The position numbers were made by a program, and so were the translations under genes. From assembly GCA_031365665.1 (NCBI GenBank), contig JANLYO010000111.1, positions 6,782 to 70,781 on the forward strand: DNA of 64,000 nucleotides, read 5' to 3'. Every line of letters begins with the position of its first letter. The stretch's first letter is position 1. The notes under the pieces are model-generated. The model did no database searches. It worked only from the letters and a program-made list of their open reading frames with translations, and had not been told where the DNA came from. Source of the stretch: JANYCG01 sp031365665 (GTDB lineage: Bacteria > Pseudomonadota > Gammaproteobacteria > Burkholderiales > Burkholderiaceae_C). Below, in pieces: positions 15,554-23,183 of this stretch.

Positions 15554-15984
15554 GCGGCTGGCTGCTCGACACCAACGTCCTCTCCGAACTGCGGCGCCCC
15601 CGGCCAGCGCCCAAAGTGGTGGCCTTCGTTGCAGCGCAGCCGCTGGAACAGATGTATGTCAGCACCGTCACGCTGGCCGAAATCCGCTTCGGCATCGAGC
15701 TGGTCGCGGACGCCCCCAAGCGCGCCGAACTGCACACTTGGCTCACCCACAAAGTGCGCCCGATGTTTGAGCAGCGCATCCTGCCCGTCTCTGAAGACGT
15801 GATGTTCAAGTGGCGTCTGCTTGTAGAGGAAGGCCGCAAGACCGGCCACACCACCCGCGACAAATTGTGGCAGCCCGACCTCATCATCGCCGCCACCGCT
15901 CTTCACCACGGCCTGACGGTGGTGACGCGGGATACGGCGGATTACGCCAAGGCTCGGGTGGAACTGGTGAATCCGTGGGAGTGA
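15550..15984 (+). CDS. VapC-type PIN-domain toxin
   Basis: Encodes 144 aa with a GTG start overlapping the antitoxin stop. It is a PIN-domain ribonuclease: WLLDTNVLSEL carries the first acidic residue, STVTLAEIRFGIELV the second, and WQPDLIIAATALHHGLTVVTRD the third and fourth. These acidic residues bind Mg2+ for RNA cleavage. All appear intact, so the toxin is probably active. It forms a type II module with the Phd-like protein just upstream. The 68-bp gap to the next convergent gene shows no clear terminator. Confidence 0.9.
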   Translation: MSGWLLDTNVLSELRRPRPAPKVVAFVAAQPLEQMYVSTVTLAEIRFGIELVADAPKRAELHTWLTHKVRPMFEQRILPVSEDVMFKWRLLVEEGRKTGHTTRDKLWQPDLIIAATALHHGLTVVTRDTADYAKARVELVNPWE

Positions 15985-16052
15985 AAAGCAGCCGACCCTG
16001 GGGTAGCGCGATTGGCAGCTTTCGTCGTATGCCGCCGAGAAAACTCAAAATG

Positions 16053-16337
16053 CTACGTAGCAGCCCGTTTTGGAGCCGCCCGCTTGGTGCGGCTTGCTAC
16101 GGAGCGAGACACATGAGCTTCCACATAGGAATCGAGCAAACGCCGGATCATCCGCTGGTACTGCGTTTGGTGCTTTGATGCTTCGCCCTTGAAAAAATCA
16201 ACGCTGCTCTTGCTCAGAGCCAGCGTGACCTTGACACCTTCTTCACGAAACGCCAGTTCTACCGGTGAAGGCAGAAAATCGGAGATCACCTCCAGCTCGC
16301 CCAGCGGCTCATCCGAGTAAGTTATTTTCTTTGTCAT
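16053..16337 (-). CDS. BrnA-like antitoxin
   Basis: Encodes 94 aa. The central part FREEGVKVTLALSKSSVDFFKGEASKHQTQYQRMIRRLLDSYVEAH resembles the ribbon-helix-helix region of BrnA/CopG antitoxins: a strand with Val-Thr-Leu-Ala-Leu followed by two helices. The basic tail (SRTKRAAPKRAA) may contact DNA. Its start lies inside the end of the upstream BrnT-like gene (29-bp overlap), the usual toxin-then-antitoxin order of BrnTA modules. The antitoxin should bind the toxin and repress the pair. Confidence 0.72.
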   Translation of the reverse strand: MTKKITYSDEPLGELEVISDFLPSPVELAFREEGVKVTLALSKSSVDFFKGEASKHQTQYQRMIRRLLDSYVEAHVSRSVASRTKRAAPKRAAT

Positions 16338-16746
16338 AAATCTGCTTTCCTTTGCGCCAGTACCCGGCGCCGATGATGCGGATCAAGTTGCCCCGATAGG
16401 TGAACCGAACCGTGAGCACGCCACCCTGGACCTTGCCAAAACAGTAGAACCGCTCTTCGGATTCACTGTGCCCAAGGTCTCTGGCGATGACACGATGCAG
16501 CTGGCCCCTGACGCGCACTATAGCTTCGCAACCTAAACGGTACCCCACTATCTCATCCTCCAGCCGCCAGGCAATCGCCCCGCCGTCCCGACGATTTGTG
16601 GCGCCAGTGGAGCGGTAGCGAAACGCCTGCGACTTATGAGGAGCGGCGGCGGGGCGCTTGGCTGGTGGCCGACGGCCTGTAAAGAAGAAGGCCGGAACCA
16701 ACCGACCAGTGTCTCCAAGCCTTTTTCCTATCGCGCAAGCCGTCAA
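16309..16746 (-). CDS. BrnT-like toxin with atypical N-terminus
   Basis: Encodes up to 145 aa. The C-terminal 50 residues (HSESEERFYCFGKVQGGVLTV, then FTYRGNLIRIIGAGYWRKG) match the end of BrnT ribonuclease toxins. The first 85 residues do not show the normal BrnT start (WD-x-K, then KHGV), and I could not find it in the other two frames, so a simple frameshift does not explain it. A shorter product from the GTG at the VGYRLGC segment would have about 80 aa. The gene may be a chimera, a distant relative or a decaying toxin. It overlaps the BrnA-like antitoxin gene. Start position is uncertain. Confidence 0.55.
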   Translation of the reverse strand: MTACAIGKRLGDTGRLVPAFFFTGRRPPAKRPAAAPHKSQAFRYRSTGATNRRDGGAIAWRLEDEIVGYRLGCEAIVRVRGQLHRVIARDLGHSESEERFYCFGKVQGGVLTVRFTYRGNLIRIIGAGYWRKGKQIYDKENNLLG

Positions 16747-16759
16747 GGCAATTACGAAT

Positions 16760-16874
16760 ACTACTATTTATATAGCAAATTACTTAATAAACACGAGGGC
16801 TGCATGCCAATTTCTTTAAACACTACCCCTGAAAACGGCAGGACAGCCCCAATCATACCCAAATTGGGGTTTTA
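16760..16874 (+). repeat. Intergenic repeat R3 (hairpin-core-CCCCAA end, inverted end)
   Basis: A 115-bp AT-rich copy between the BrnT-like gene and the 3' end of the MocR-type gene. It starts with CTACTATTTATATAGCAAAT, has a degraded core (ACACGAGGGCTGCATGCC), and ends with CCCCAATCATACCCAAATTG followed by GGG and a TTTT run. Relative to R2, R4 and R7 this end is inverted. CCCCAAT (16847-16853) and ATTGGGG (16863-16869) can form a weak terminator-like hairpin on the plus strand. Confidence 0.72.
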
Positions 16875-18326
16875 AGCGATGGCCCCGCGCAGGCGCTCAA
16901 ACACCGTCCAGAACTGCGCCTCCTGTGTTGTCGCAAAGTTGATGCGCATCAGCGTGCTGGGCTGGCGCTCGGCGTGGAAGAGCGCGCCAGGGGCCAGCAG
17001 GTAACCTTCGTCCAGCGCGCGCTGTGAAAGGGCGTCGGTGTCCACACCGGTATCGACCCAGCCAAACAGGCCCGCTGGCGGTGCGGCGAAGGTGCAACCG
17101 GCCTTCAGCGCCAGCTTCACGCTGCGGGTGCGGGCGCCGTCCAGCCGGGTGCGGATGCGCGCGGCGTGGCGGCGCAACTGGCCCTGGTCGATGCACCAGG
17201 CCAGGGCTTTCTCCAACAGCGCGGGCGTGGTCAGCGTGGCCAGCAGCTTGGTATCGGTGAGGCGTTCCACCAGATCATGCGGCGCGGCCAGGTAACCCAC
17301 GCGCCAGCCGGGCGCGAGGATCTTGGCGAAACCGCTCACGTAAATCGTGCGCTGCAGGCCGTCCAGCGCACACAGGCGGGTGGCGTGCTCGGCGGCCAGG
17401 TGGCTGTAGGTGTCGTCTTCAACGATGTGGAAATTGTGTTCGTTTGCCAGCTGCAAGACACGGTGGGCGGCCCCCGGCGTGAGGCAAAACCCGGTGGGGT
17501 TGTGCAAGACGCTCACACTCACAAACAGCTTCGGTTGATGCAGTTCGCAGTACTTGGCCATCACCGCCAGGTCGGGCCCTTCCGGCCCGCGCGGCACCGG
17601 CAAGATGCGCAAGCCAAGGGCCGCGAGGCGGGCGAATTCGATGGCCCAGCCGGGCTCTTCGACCATCACGCAGTCGCCCGCGCGCAGCAGCGTGCGGCTG
17701 ACGATATCCAGCGCATGGGTGGCGCCCACGGTGGTGACGATCTGGTTGGGCGCGGCCTGCACGTTGATGGCGGCGAGTTTCGTCGACAGCGTCTGGCGCA
17801 GGCCGCCATCGCCTGCGGGTTCGCCGTATTGCAGCGAATAGTCATTCAGCGCCGCACTGGTGGTGACCTTGCGCACCGCCGCGCCCATGAAGGCCGTCTT
17901 GAGCCAGTCTTGCGGGAACACCCCCATGCCGGGCTGCGGCTTGCTGCTGCTGCCCTGGAACATGCCGCGGATCAGCGCGGTGGCGTTCACCGGCACGTGT
18001 TTGGGCGCCGGGTATGCGGTAGTTTGGCCAGGCCCCGCAAACCTTGCATCAGCTATTGAATTGGTAGCTGATGACGAATATTTATCGCGACCCAGCGGCA
18101 CATCACGCACATAGAATCCGCGATGCGGCCGCGCCTCCACCAAACCCTGCGCCAGCAACTGGTCATACGCGGCCACCACGGTGGAGGGGCTCACGCCCTG
18201 CTGCTGCGCACACTGGCGCACCGAGGGCAGGCGCGCGCCGGGGGCCAGCAGACGGGTGTGGATACGCTCGGCAAAGCGGTTGCACAATTGCTCGGCCAGC
18301 GTGGCGGAGGCGGCTTTCATCAACAT
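16872..18326 (-). CDS. MocR/PdxR-type regulator with aminotransferase domain
   Basis: Encodes 484 aa. Residues 1-75 form a GntR winged helix (LPSVRQCAQQQGVSPSTVVA, LLAQGLVEARPHRGFYV). Residues about 125-480 form a fold-type I aminotransferase domain with PLP-site elements: NPTGFCLTPG, VEDDTYSHL and the Schiff-base Lys in VSGFAKILAPGWRVGYL. MocR proteins use PLP or an amino compound as effector and activate divergent genes. Divergent LysE and EamA exporter genes share the operator region. AGGAA lies 5 bp before the ATG. The linker between the domains contains a DNA palindrome (18047-18073), apparently an in-frame insertion. Confidence 0.9.
   Translation of the reverse strand: MLMKAASATLAEQLCNRFAERIHTRLLAPGARLPSVRQCAQQQGVSPSTVVAAYDQLLAQGLVEARPHRGFYVRDVPLGRDKYSSSATNSIADARFAGPGQTTAYPAPKHVPVNATALIRGMFQGSSSKPQPGMGVFPQDWLKTAFMGAAVRKVTTSAALNDYSLQYGEPAGDGGLRQTLSTKLAAINVQAAPNQIVTTVGATHALDIVSRTLLRAGDCVMVEEPGWAIEFARLAALGLRILPVPRGPEGPDLAVMAKYCELHQPKLFVSVSVLHNPTGFCLTPGAAHRVLQLANEHNFHIVEDDTYSHLAAEHATRLCALDGLQRTIYVSGFAKILAPGWRVGYLAAPHDLVERLTDTKLLATLTTPALLEKALAWCIDQGQLRRHAARIRTRLDGARTRSVKLALKAGCTFAAPPAGLFGWVDTGVDTDALSQRALDEGYLLAPGALFHAERQPSTLMRINFATTQEAQFWTVFERLRGAIA
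18047..18073. repeat. In-gene palindrome within the MocR linker
   Basis: Perfect 9-bp inverted repeat CATCAGCTA / TAGCTGATG with a 9-bp spacer TTGAATTGG, inside the linker-coding part of the MocR-type gene. It is AT-richer than the surrounding gene. It resembles small dispersed palindromes and would encode part of SSSATNSIADA on the minus strand. Confidence 0.6.
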
Positions 18327-18374
18327 GGTGTATTCCTGCTCTTCAAGCTTGCGTCAAACTTGTGCCACTGAATT

Positions 18375-18417
18375 TATCAGTACAGATTGTAGAAATGTTT
18401 AAAAAACTGTACTGATA
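18375..18417. promoter_or_regulatory. MocR-type operator between divergent genes
   Basis: Perfect 11-bp inverted repeat TATCAGTACAG (18375-18385) and CTGTACTGATA (18407-18417), separated by 21 bp so that the centres are 32 bp, about three helical turns, apart. GATTGTAG also occurs twice as a direct repeat at 18385-18392 and 18425-18432. Mixed direct and inverted repeats spaced by whole turns are typical of MocR-family binding sites. The site lies between the regulator start and the LysE gene. Confidence 0.72.
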
Positions 18418-18447
18418 GTGTGCTGATTGTAGTTGTAAAGTGCTGAC

Positions 18448-19047
18448 ATGATCTGGACTGAATTCACCGCTTTGCTGTTGTTGTGCACGGTCGCCAGTTT
18501 TTCACCCGGCCCTAACACCACACTGTCCACGGCCTTGGCGGCCAACTTTGGCATGCGCCGCGCGCTGAATTTTGTTTTTGCCGTGCCGCTGGGCTGGAGC
18601 CTTCTTTTTACGCTGTGTGTGTTTGGCGTTGGCGCCGCCGTGGTGGCCCTGCCTGCGTTGCGCGTGGGCATCCAGGTGGTGGGCATTGGGTATTTGCTGT
18701 GGCTGGCGTTCAAACTCAGCCAAAGCGGGCAGCTCAGCGAAGCCGATGCCGCGCGTTTTGACATCACATTTTGGCAAGGTGTGATGCTGCAGTTTGTCAA
18801 CATCAAGGCCTGGCTGCTGGCGCTGACAGTGGTGGCGGGTTGGCTTGCCGGGCGTGCGGACGTGGTGTCGCGTTTTGGCGTGATCCTGCCCCTGATGGCG
18901 GCCTTTGGCCTGGCCAGCAACCTCGCTTACGCGGCCATGGGTTCGCTCTTGCGCGACTGGTTGGCGCAGGGTGCGCGGCTTTTGTGGTTCAACCGCGCGA
19001 TGGCGGCCATCCTGGTGGCAACGGCAGCCTGGATGGCGATGTTATGA
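18448..19047 (+). CDS. LysE/RhtB-family amino acid exporter
   Basis: Encodes 199 aa with about six hydrophobic helices. The N-terminal signature FSPGPNTTLSTALAANFGMRRAL is that of the LysE/RhtB family (typically a GPN motif after helix 1), and NIKAWLLALTVVAGWL is the usual loop before helix 4. These proteins export amino acids. The gene is divergent from the MocR-type regulator and shares its operator, so it is the likely target. It overlaps the EamA gene by 4 bp (ATGA). Confidence 0.9.
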   Translation: MIWTEFTALLLLCTVASFSPGPNTTLSTALAANFGMRRALNFVFAVPLGWSLLFTLCVFGVGAAVVALPALRVGIQVVGIGYLLWLAFKLSQSGQLSEADAARFDITFWQGVMLQFVNIKAWLLALTVVAGWLAGRADVVSRFGVILPLMAAFGLASNLAYAAMGSLLRDWLAQGARLLWFNRAMAAILVATAAWMAML

Positions 19048-20033
19048 GTGCGCAAACCTCGACTGCCACGCCAGTGGCTGCCCGCGTCATGGCCCCGGCC
19101 GGTGCAGCAGCGGGGCCAGCATCCACCGGGCAGGTGACGCGTGGGCTGTGGCTTGGGCTGGTAGGCGTTGCCCTGTTTGCTGCGACTTTGCCAATGACCA
19201 AACTCGCGGTGGGCACTGTCGATGCGCCACAGCTCTCACCCTGGTTTGTCACTTTTGGGCGCGCCGCGGTAGCCGGTCTGTTGTCGCTGGTGTATCTGCT
19301 GGTGCAACAGGCACGCGGGCAGTTGGTGAGGCCAAAAGGCCGCCAGTGGGGTTTGTTGGGCATGACCGCTTGCGGCGTGGTGGTGGGTTTTCCGCTGTTC
19401 ATGTCGCTGGCACTCCTGCATGTGCCCAGCACCCACGGCGCAGTGGTCACGGGCTTGCTGCCGCTGGCCACCGCCGTGCTGGCGGCGATCTGGATGAAGC
19501 AGCGGCCCTCCGTGGGTTTCTGGTTGGCGGCGGTCGCAGGCACGCTCTTGGTGCTGCTATTCATGGGTTTTCGATCCGCAGACAGTGCGGGGCATTTCAG
19601 CCTGCATCTGGCCGACGTGTTTTTGCTGGTCGCCATGGTCACCGGCGCCTTTGGCTATATCGGTGGCGCGCAACTCACGCCTGCGCTCGGCTCTGAGCGC
19701 GTGATCTGCTGGGTGCTGGTGATGTCGCTGCCCATCACTTTGCCCATGACTTGGCTCAACACGCCCGCTGACTACACACTCATCCACGCCATCAGCTGGT
19801 GGGCCTTTGCTTACGTGGCACTGTTTTCGATGTGGATCGGTTTTTTCGCCTGGTACCGCGCGCTGGCCTTGGGTGGTGCGGTGCGCATCAGCCAGGTGCA
19901 ACTGGTGCAGCCATTTTTGAGCTTGCTATTTGCCGTGCCCCTGCTGGGGGAAAGGCTGGACGCCCTGACCCTCGGCTTTGGGCTGGCGGTGATTGCCACC
20001 GTGTTTATCGGCAAAAAAATGCCTGTGAATTGA
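19044..20033 (+). CDS. EamA/DMT-family transporter
   Basis: Encodes 329 aa with a 30-residue Ala-rich N-terminal tail and about ten hydrophobic segments arranged as two EamA repeats (GLWLGLVGVALFAATLPMTKLAV; WWAFAYVALFSMWIGFFAWYRALALGG). The C-terminal repeat ends with VQPFLSLLFAVPLLGERLDALTL, the family motif. DMT transporters move metabolites such as amino acids. Translational coupling to the LysE gene (ATGA) implies the two exporters are made together under the MocR-type regulator. Substrate unknown. Confidence 0.9.
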   Translation: MSAQTSTATPVAARVMAPAGAAAGPASTGQVTRGLWLGLVGVALFAATLPMTKLAVGTVDAPQLSPWFVTFGRAAVAGLLSLVYLLVQQARGQLVRPKGRQWGLLGMTACGVVVGFPLFMSLALLHVPSTHGAVVTGLLPLATAVLAAIWMKQRPSVGFWLAAVAGTLLVLLFMGFRSADSAGHFSLHLADVFLLVAMVTGAFGYIGGAQLTPALGSERVICWVLVMSLPITLPMTWLNTPADYTLIHAISWWAFAYVALFSMWIGFFAWYRALALGGAVRISQVQLVQPFLSLLFAVPLLGERLDALTLGFGLAVIATVFIGKKMPVN

Positions 20034-20058
20034 CAACGCAACCTGAAGGATCAGAACC

Positions 20059-21306
20059 ATGAAACGCGACTCCGCGCCTGAAACCGCGACAGCAGCCGAA
20101 ACGGCATCTTATTGGCAACTTGCCGCCCGCACCGCCAAAATGAACCCCTCGGTCATCCGCGAGATTTTGAAAGTCACCGAGCGGCCCGGCATCATCAGTT
20201 TTGCGGGGGGTTTGCCATCGCCCAAAACCTTTCCGGTCAGCGAATTTTTGGCGGCATGCCAAAAAGTGTTGGTTGGCAATGGCGAGGCTTTCAGCCGCGC
20301 CGCCCTGCAATATTCGGCCAGCGAAGGTTACGGCCCGCTGTGTGAGCTGGTCGCTGCCGGCCTGCCCTGGAAGGTGGACCCGGCGCAAATCCTGATCACC
20401 ACCGGCTCCCAGCAGGGGCTGGATCTGGTGGCCAAGGTGTTGATCGACACGGGCAGCCGAGTGCTGGTGGAAACACCCACCTACCTCGGCGCCTTGCAGG
20501 CTTTCATGCCGATGGAGCCTGAAATTGACAGCGTGGCCAGTGACGACGAAGGCGTGTTGATGGACGACTTGCGCCAAAAAATAGGCCAAGGCAAATCGCG
20601 CGCACGTTTCATCTACCTGCTGCCCAATTTCCAAAACCCCACCGGCCGCAGCATGAGCGACGCCCGCCGTGCGGCTTTGTCCCAAGTGGCGGGTGAACTT
20701 GGCCTGCCCATCGTCGAAGACAACCCTTACGGCGATTTGTGGTTCGACGCGCCGCCGCCCTTGCCGCTCACCGCGCGCAACCCGGCGGGCTGCGTGTATT
20801 TGGGCTCCTTCTCCAAAGTGCTGGCGCCCGGTTTGCGGCTGGGCTTTTTGATCGCGCCGCCCGCGCTGATGCCCAAACTGCTGCAAGCCAAACAAGCGGC
20901 AGATCTGCACAGCCCTGGCTTCAACCAACGCATGATCGCCGAGGTCATGCAAGGCGGCTTTTTGGGCCGCCACGTGCCCACCATCCGCGCCTTGTACAAG
21001 TCGCAGCGTGACGCGATGTTGGCCGCGCTCAGCCGGGAAATGAAAGGCCTCGATGTGACGTGGAACACGCCCGCCGGCGGCATGTTTTTGTGGGCACGCC
21101 TTCCCGAAGGCGTGGACGCCGTCAAGCTGCTGCCCAAAGCGGTGGACAAGGGTGTGGCCTACGTGCCCGGCGCGCCGTTTTTTGCCGACAACGCCGACCC
21201 GCGTGCGCTGCGCCTGTCCTTCGTGACCGCCAGCGTCGAGCAAATCAACCAGGGCATGGCCATGCTGGCTGCGGCGATCCGCGAATATACCCCTCACACA
21301 GGCTGA
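20059..21306 (+). CDS. PLP-dependent aminotransferase (2-aminoadipate aminotransferase-like)
   Basis: Encodes 415 aa. Fold-type I class I/II aminotransferase with no N-terminal DNA-binding domain. Motifs: GIISFAGGLPSPKTFPV, ITTGSQQGLDLVAKVLID, LPNFQNPTGRSM, VEDNPYGDLWFD and the PLP Lys in LGSFSKVLAPGLRLGFLIAP; RLSFVTAS near the end holds the carboxylate-binding Arg. Closest known activities are 2-aminoadipate or branched/aromatic amino acid transamination; the exact donor cannot be told. It sits 25 bp after the EamA gene, probably in the same transcript. It may produce or consume the amino compound exported by that operon. Confidence 0.88.
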   Translation: MKRDSAPETATAAETASYWQLAARTAKMNPSVIREILKVTERPGIISFAGGLPSPKTFPVSEFLAACQKVLVGNGEAFSRAALQYSASEGYGPLCELVAAGLPWKVDPAQILITTGSQQGLDLVAKVLIDTGSRVLVETPTYLGALQAFMPMEPEIDSVASDDEGVLMDDLRQKIGQGKSRARFIYLLPNFQNPTGRSMSDARRAALSQVAGELGLPIVEDNPYGDLWFDAPPPLPLTARNPAGCVYLGSFSKVLAPGLRLGFLIAPPALMPKLLQAKQAADLHSPGFNQRMIAEVMQGGFLGRHVPTIRALYKSQRDAMLAALSREMKGLDVTWNTPAGGMFLWARLPEGVDAVKLLPKAVDKGVAYVPGAPFFADNADPRALRLSFVTASVEQINQGMAMLAAAIREYTPHTG

Positions 21307-21308
21307 AC

Positions 21309-21938
21309 ATGCTCAAGATCTGGGGCCGCATCAGCTCCATCAATGTCAAAAAAGTGGTGTGGGCGGCGCAAGAGTTGGCCTTGCCTTTTGAACGCACTGA
21401 CATCGGCGGCGCCTTTGGCTTGACGCGCACACCCGAGGCATTGGCACGCAACCCTAACGCGCTGATTCCGGTGATCGATGACGGCGGCTTCGTGTTGTGG
21501 GAGTCGAATGCCATCGTTCGTTACCTGTTCAAAAAATACGCCTTGGGGCAACTCTACCCAGCTGACCTGCAAACGCAATTCAACGCGGAGCGCTGGATGG
21601 ACTGGCAACAAACCAGCGTCAACCCGGCCAGCCGAAACGCCTTCTGGCATTTGATTCGCCTTGCCCCGGAAAAACGCGATATGGCCCTGGTGGCCCAGTC
21701 CGTCGCGGCCACGGTGCCGCTGCTGAACATGCTGGAGCAGCATCTCAGTGCGAACGCGTTTGTGGCTGGCGCTGCGTTTGGCATGGCAGACCTCCCCTTG
21801 GCCTGTGAAATCCACCGCTGGTGGGGCCTGCCGATCACCGTTACCCAACGCGCGCCCTACCCTCACATCGAGCGCTGGTACCAAGCCATGCAGGCGCGCC
21901 CCGCCAGCAAAGGCGTGCTTGATTTGGCTCTGGCGTAA
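21309..21938 (+). CDS. Glutathione S-transferase family protein
   Basis: Encodes 209 aa. Residues 1-78 form the thioredoxin-like GSH-binding domain with the glutathione-contact motif LIPVIDDGGFVLWESNAIVRYL. The C-terminal all-helical domain contains FVAGAAFGMADLPLACEIHRWW, the usual helix-capping Asp segment. The start is 2 bp after the aminotransferase stop, so the two genes are coupled. The usual catalytic Ser/Cys position near residue 10 reads GRISSINVKK. The substrate is unknown. Confidence 0.9.
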   Translation: MLKIWGRISSINVKKVVWAAQELALPFERTDIGGAFGLTRTPEALARNPNALIPVIDDGGFVLWESNAIVRYLFKKYALGQLYPADLQTQFNAERWMDWQQTSVNPASRNAFWHLIRLAPEKRDMALVAQSVAATVPLLNMLEQHLSANAFVAGAAFGMADLPLACEIHRWWGLPITVTQRAPYPHIERWYQAMQARPASKGVLDLALA

Positions 21939-21983
21939 ACATCCACGCGCGCACCGCCACCCACCCAACCATCCATCCATCCC

Positions 21984-22889
21984 ATGAAACAACGCCCCCT
22001 TCGACAAGCTCAGGACAGGCGGTTCAAACAAATTGACGTGTTCACCGCCACGCCCTACCTTGGCAACCCGTTAGCAGTGGTGCTGGACGGCAGCGGCCTC
22101 TCCACAGCGGAGATGCAGCACTTCACCAACTGGACCAACCTCTCGGAGGCCACGTTTCTGCTGCCGCCCACCCACCCCGAGGCGGATTACAAAGTGCGCA
22201 TTTTTTGCCCAGGGCGCGAGTTGCCGTTTGCCGGGCATCCTACGCTGGGCAGTTGCCATGCGTGGTTGCAGGCGGGGGGTCAGTCCAAGGGCGAGTTCAT
22301 CGTGCAGGAGTGCGGCATTGGCCTGGTGAAGTTGCGCCGTGACGGGCAACGCATCGCCTTCGCAGCGCCGCCTTTGCTCAAAAGCGGCCCGCTGCCCCAA
22401 GCCGACGTGGCCTTGATCGCGCGGGGGCTGGGCATCCAACCCGCCGACATCCTGCACCACGCATGGTGCGACAACGGCCCCAACTGGCGCGGTGTCATGC
22501 TGGCCTCTCGCGATCAGGTGCTGGCACTGAAGCCCGATGGTGCGGTGCTGGCTGGTTTGGACATCGGTGTGGTCGGCCCCTCTGGCAAAGTGGGCGTGGT
22601 GGGCGCAGCCCATAGCAGCCCAAGCGCCCCAAATAGCGATGATTGCGCCTTTGAAGTTCGCGCCTTCTTCCCCGGCAACAACGGCCTGGCTGAAGACCCC
22701 GTCACCGGCAGCTTGAACGCCGCCATCGCGCAATGGCTGATCGGCGCAGGCCTTGCGCCCTCCCGCTACGTGGCCGCACAAGGGACCGCCATGGGCCGCG
22801 CAGGCCGCGTGCACGTGGAGCAGCAAGGGCTTGACATCTGGATCGGCGGCGACTCGGTGACCTGCGTGGAAGGTCACGTCACTTTATGA
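21984..22889 (+). CDS. PhzF-family isomerase-like protein
   Basis: Encodes 301 aa. PhzF-fold enzymes are two-domain isomerases or epimerases related to diaminopimelate epimerase. Motifs: QIDVFTATPYLGNPLAVVL with the conserved GNP, NLSEATFLLPP with the likely catalytic Glu, PGRELPFAGHPTLGSCHAWL and the C-terminal FFPGNNGLAEDPVTGSLNAAIAQWL. The first 14 residues (MKQRPLRQAQDRRF) are encoded by a dispersed palindromic repeat (TTCGACAAGCTCAGGACAG), so the natural N-terminus may have been rewritten by that element. It is the last gene of the MocR-linked run. Confidence 0.9.
   Translation: MKQRPLRQAQDRRFKQIDVFTATPYLGNPLAVVLDGSGLSTAEMQHFTNWTNLSEATFLLPPTHPEADYKVRIFCPGRELPFAGHPTLGSCHAWLQAGGQSKGEFIVQECGIGLVKLRRDGQRIAFAAPPLLKSGPLPQADVALIARGLGIQPADILHHAWCDNGPNWRGVMLASRDQVLALKPDGAVLAGLDIGVVGPSGKVGVVGAAHSSPSAPNSDDCAFEVRAFFPGNNGLAEDPVTGSLNAAIAQWLIGAGLAPSRYVAAQGTAMGRAGRVHVEQQGLDIWIGGDSVTCVEGHVTL
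21997..22019. repeat. Dispersed palindromic repeat at the 5' end of the PhzF gene
   Basis: Sequence around TTCGACAAGCTCAGGACAG. From memory this is a very common dispersed, REP-like repeat in beta- and gammaproteobacteria (its other strand reads as PVLSLSKG). Here it lies directly after the ATG and is translated as part of the protein. It is followed by the conserved start of the enzyme. Confidence 0.65.
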
Positions 22890-22933
22890 ACCGGCCAGTG
22901 GCGCCTGCAAGCTTGGGTTTCGCGAAATCAAAA

Positions 22934-23052
22934 TATCATACCCATATTGGGGTTTATTGAGGCTCTATTGGGCTCCCAATGCCTGGTTTCAAACAAAATA
23001 GGCACTTGGGTCACGTATTTATTGAATATTTAGCTATATTAATAATAGCATT
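22934..23052 (-). repeat. Intergenic repeat R4 (hairpin-core-CCCCAA end)
   Basis: A 119-bp AT-rich copy in the 294-bp gap between the PhzF gene and the ABC binding protein. On the minus strand: TGCTATTATTAATATAGC hairpin, AAATATTCAATAAATACG, core ACGTGACCCAAGTGCC, end CCCCAATATGGGTATGAT. The 130 bp downstream before the ABC gene should contain its promoter; I see only a weak TATAGT at 23097-23102. Confidence 0.8.
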
Positions 23053-23183
23053 TTAAAACCAGCATCGCATCCACAGAAATCCTCCGGGCTTGCTTGTATA
23101 GTGAAATCCTGCTGATTTCCAGAGTCCGCTTGCTTAAGTTTGCTGCTTCGGTTTCCTTCTTCGGTTCCATTTGTGAGGTTGAT

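Noticed and set aside
16309..16746. Frameshift as the cause of the odd BrnT start
   Set aside because: I read the other two frames by eye across the relevant 60-120 bp and found stops or unrelated sequence, with no BrnT start motif.
16847..16873. R3 end as a true transcription terminator
   Set aside because: The stem is only 7 bp and AT-containing, and the same sequence in R2, R4 and R7 lacks a T-run. It is better explained as part of the repeat.
21939..21983. Short CCAT/CCAACC tandem-like stretch before the PhzF gene
   Set aside because: Too short and irregular to call a tandem repeat or regulatory site.
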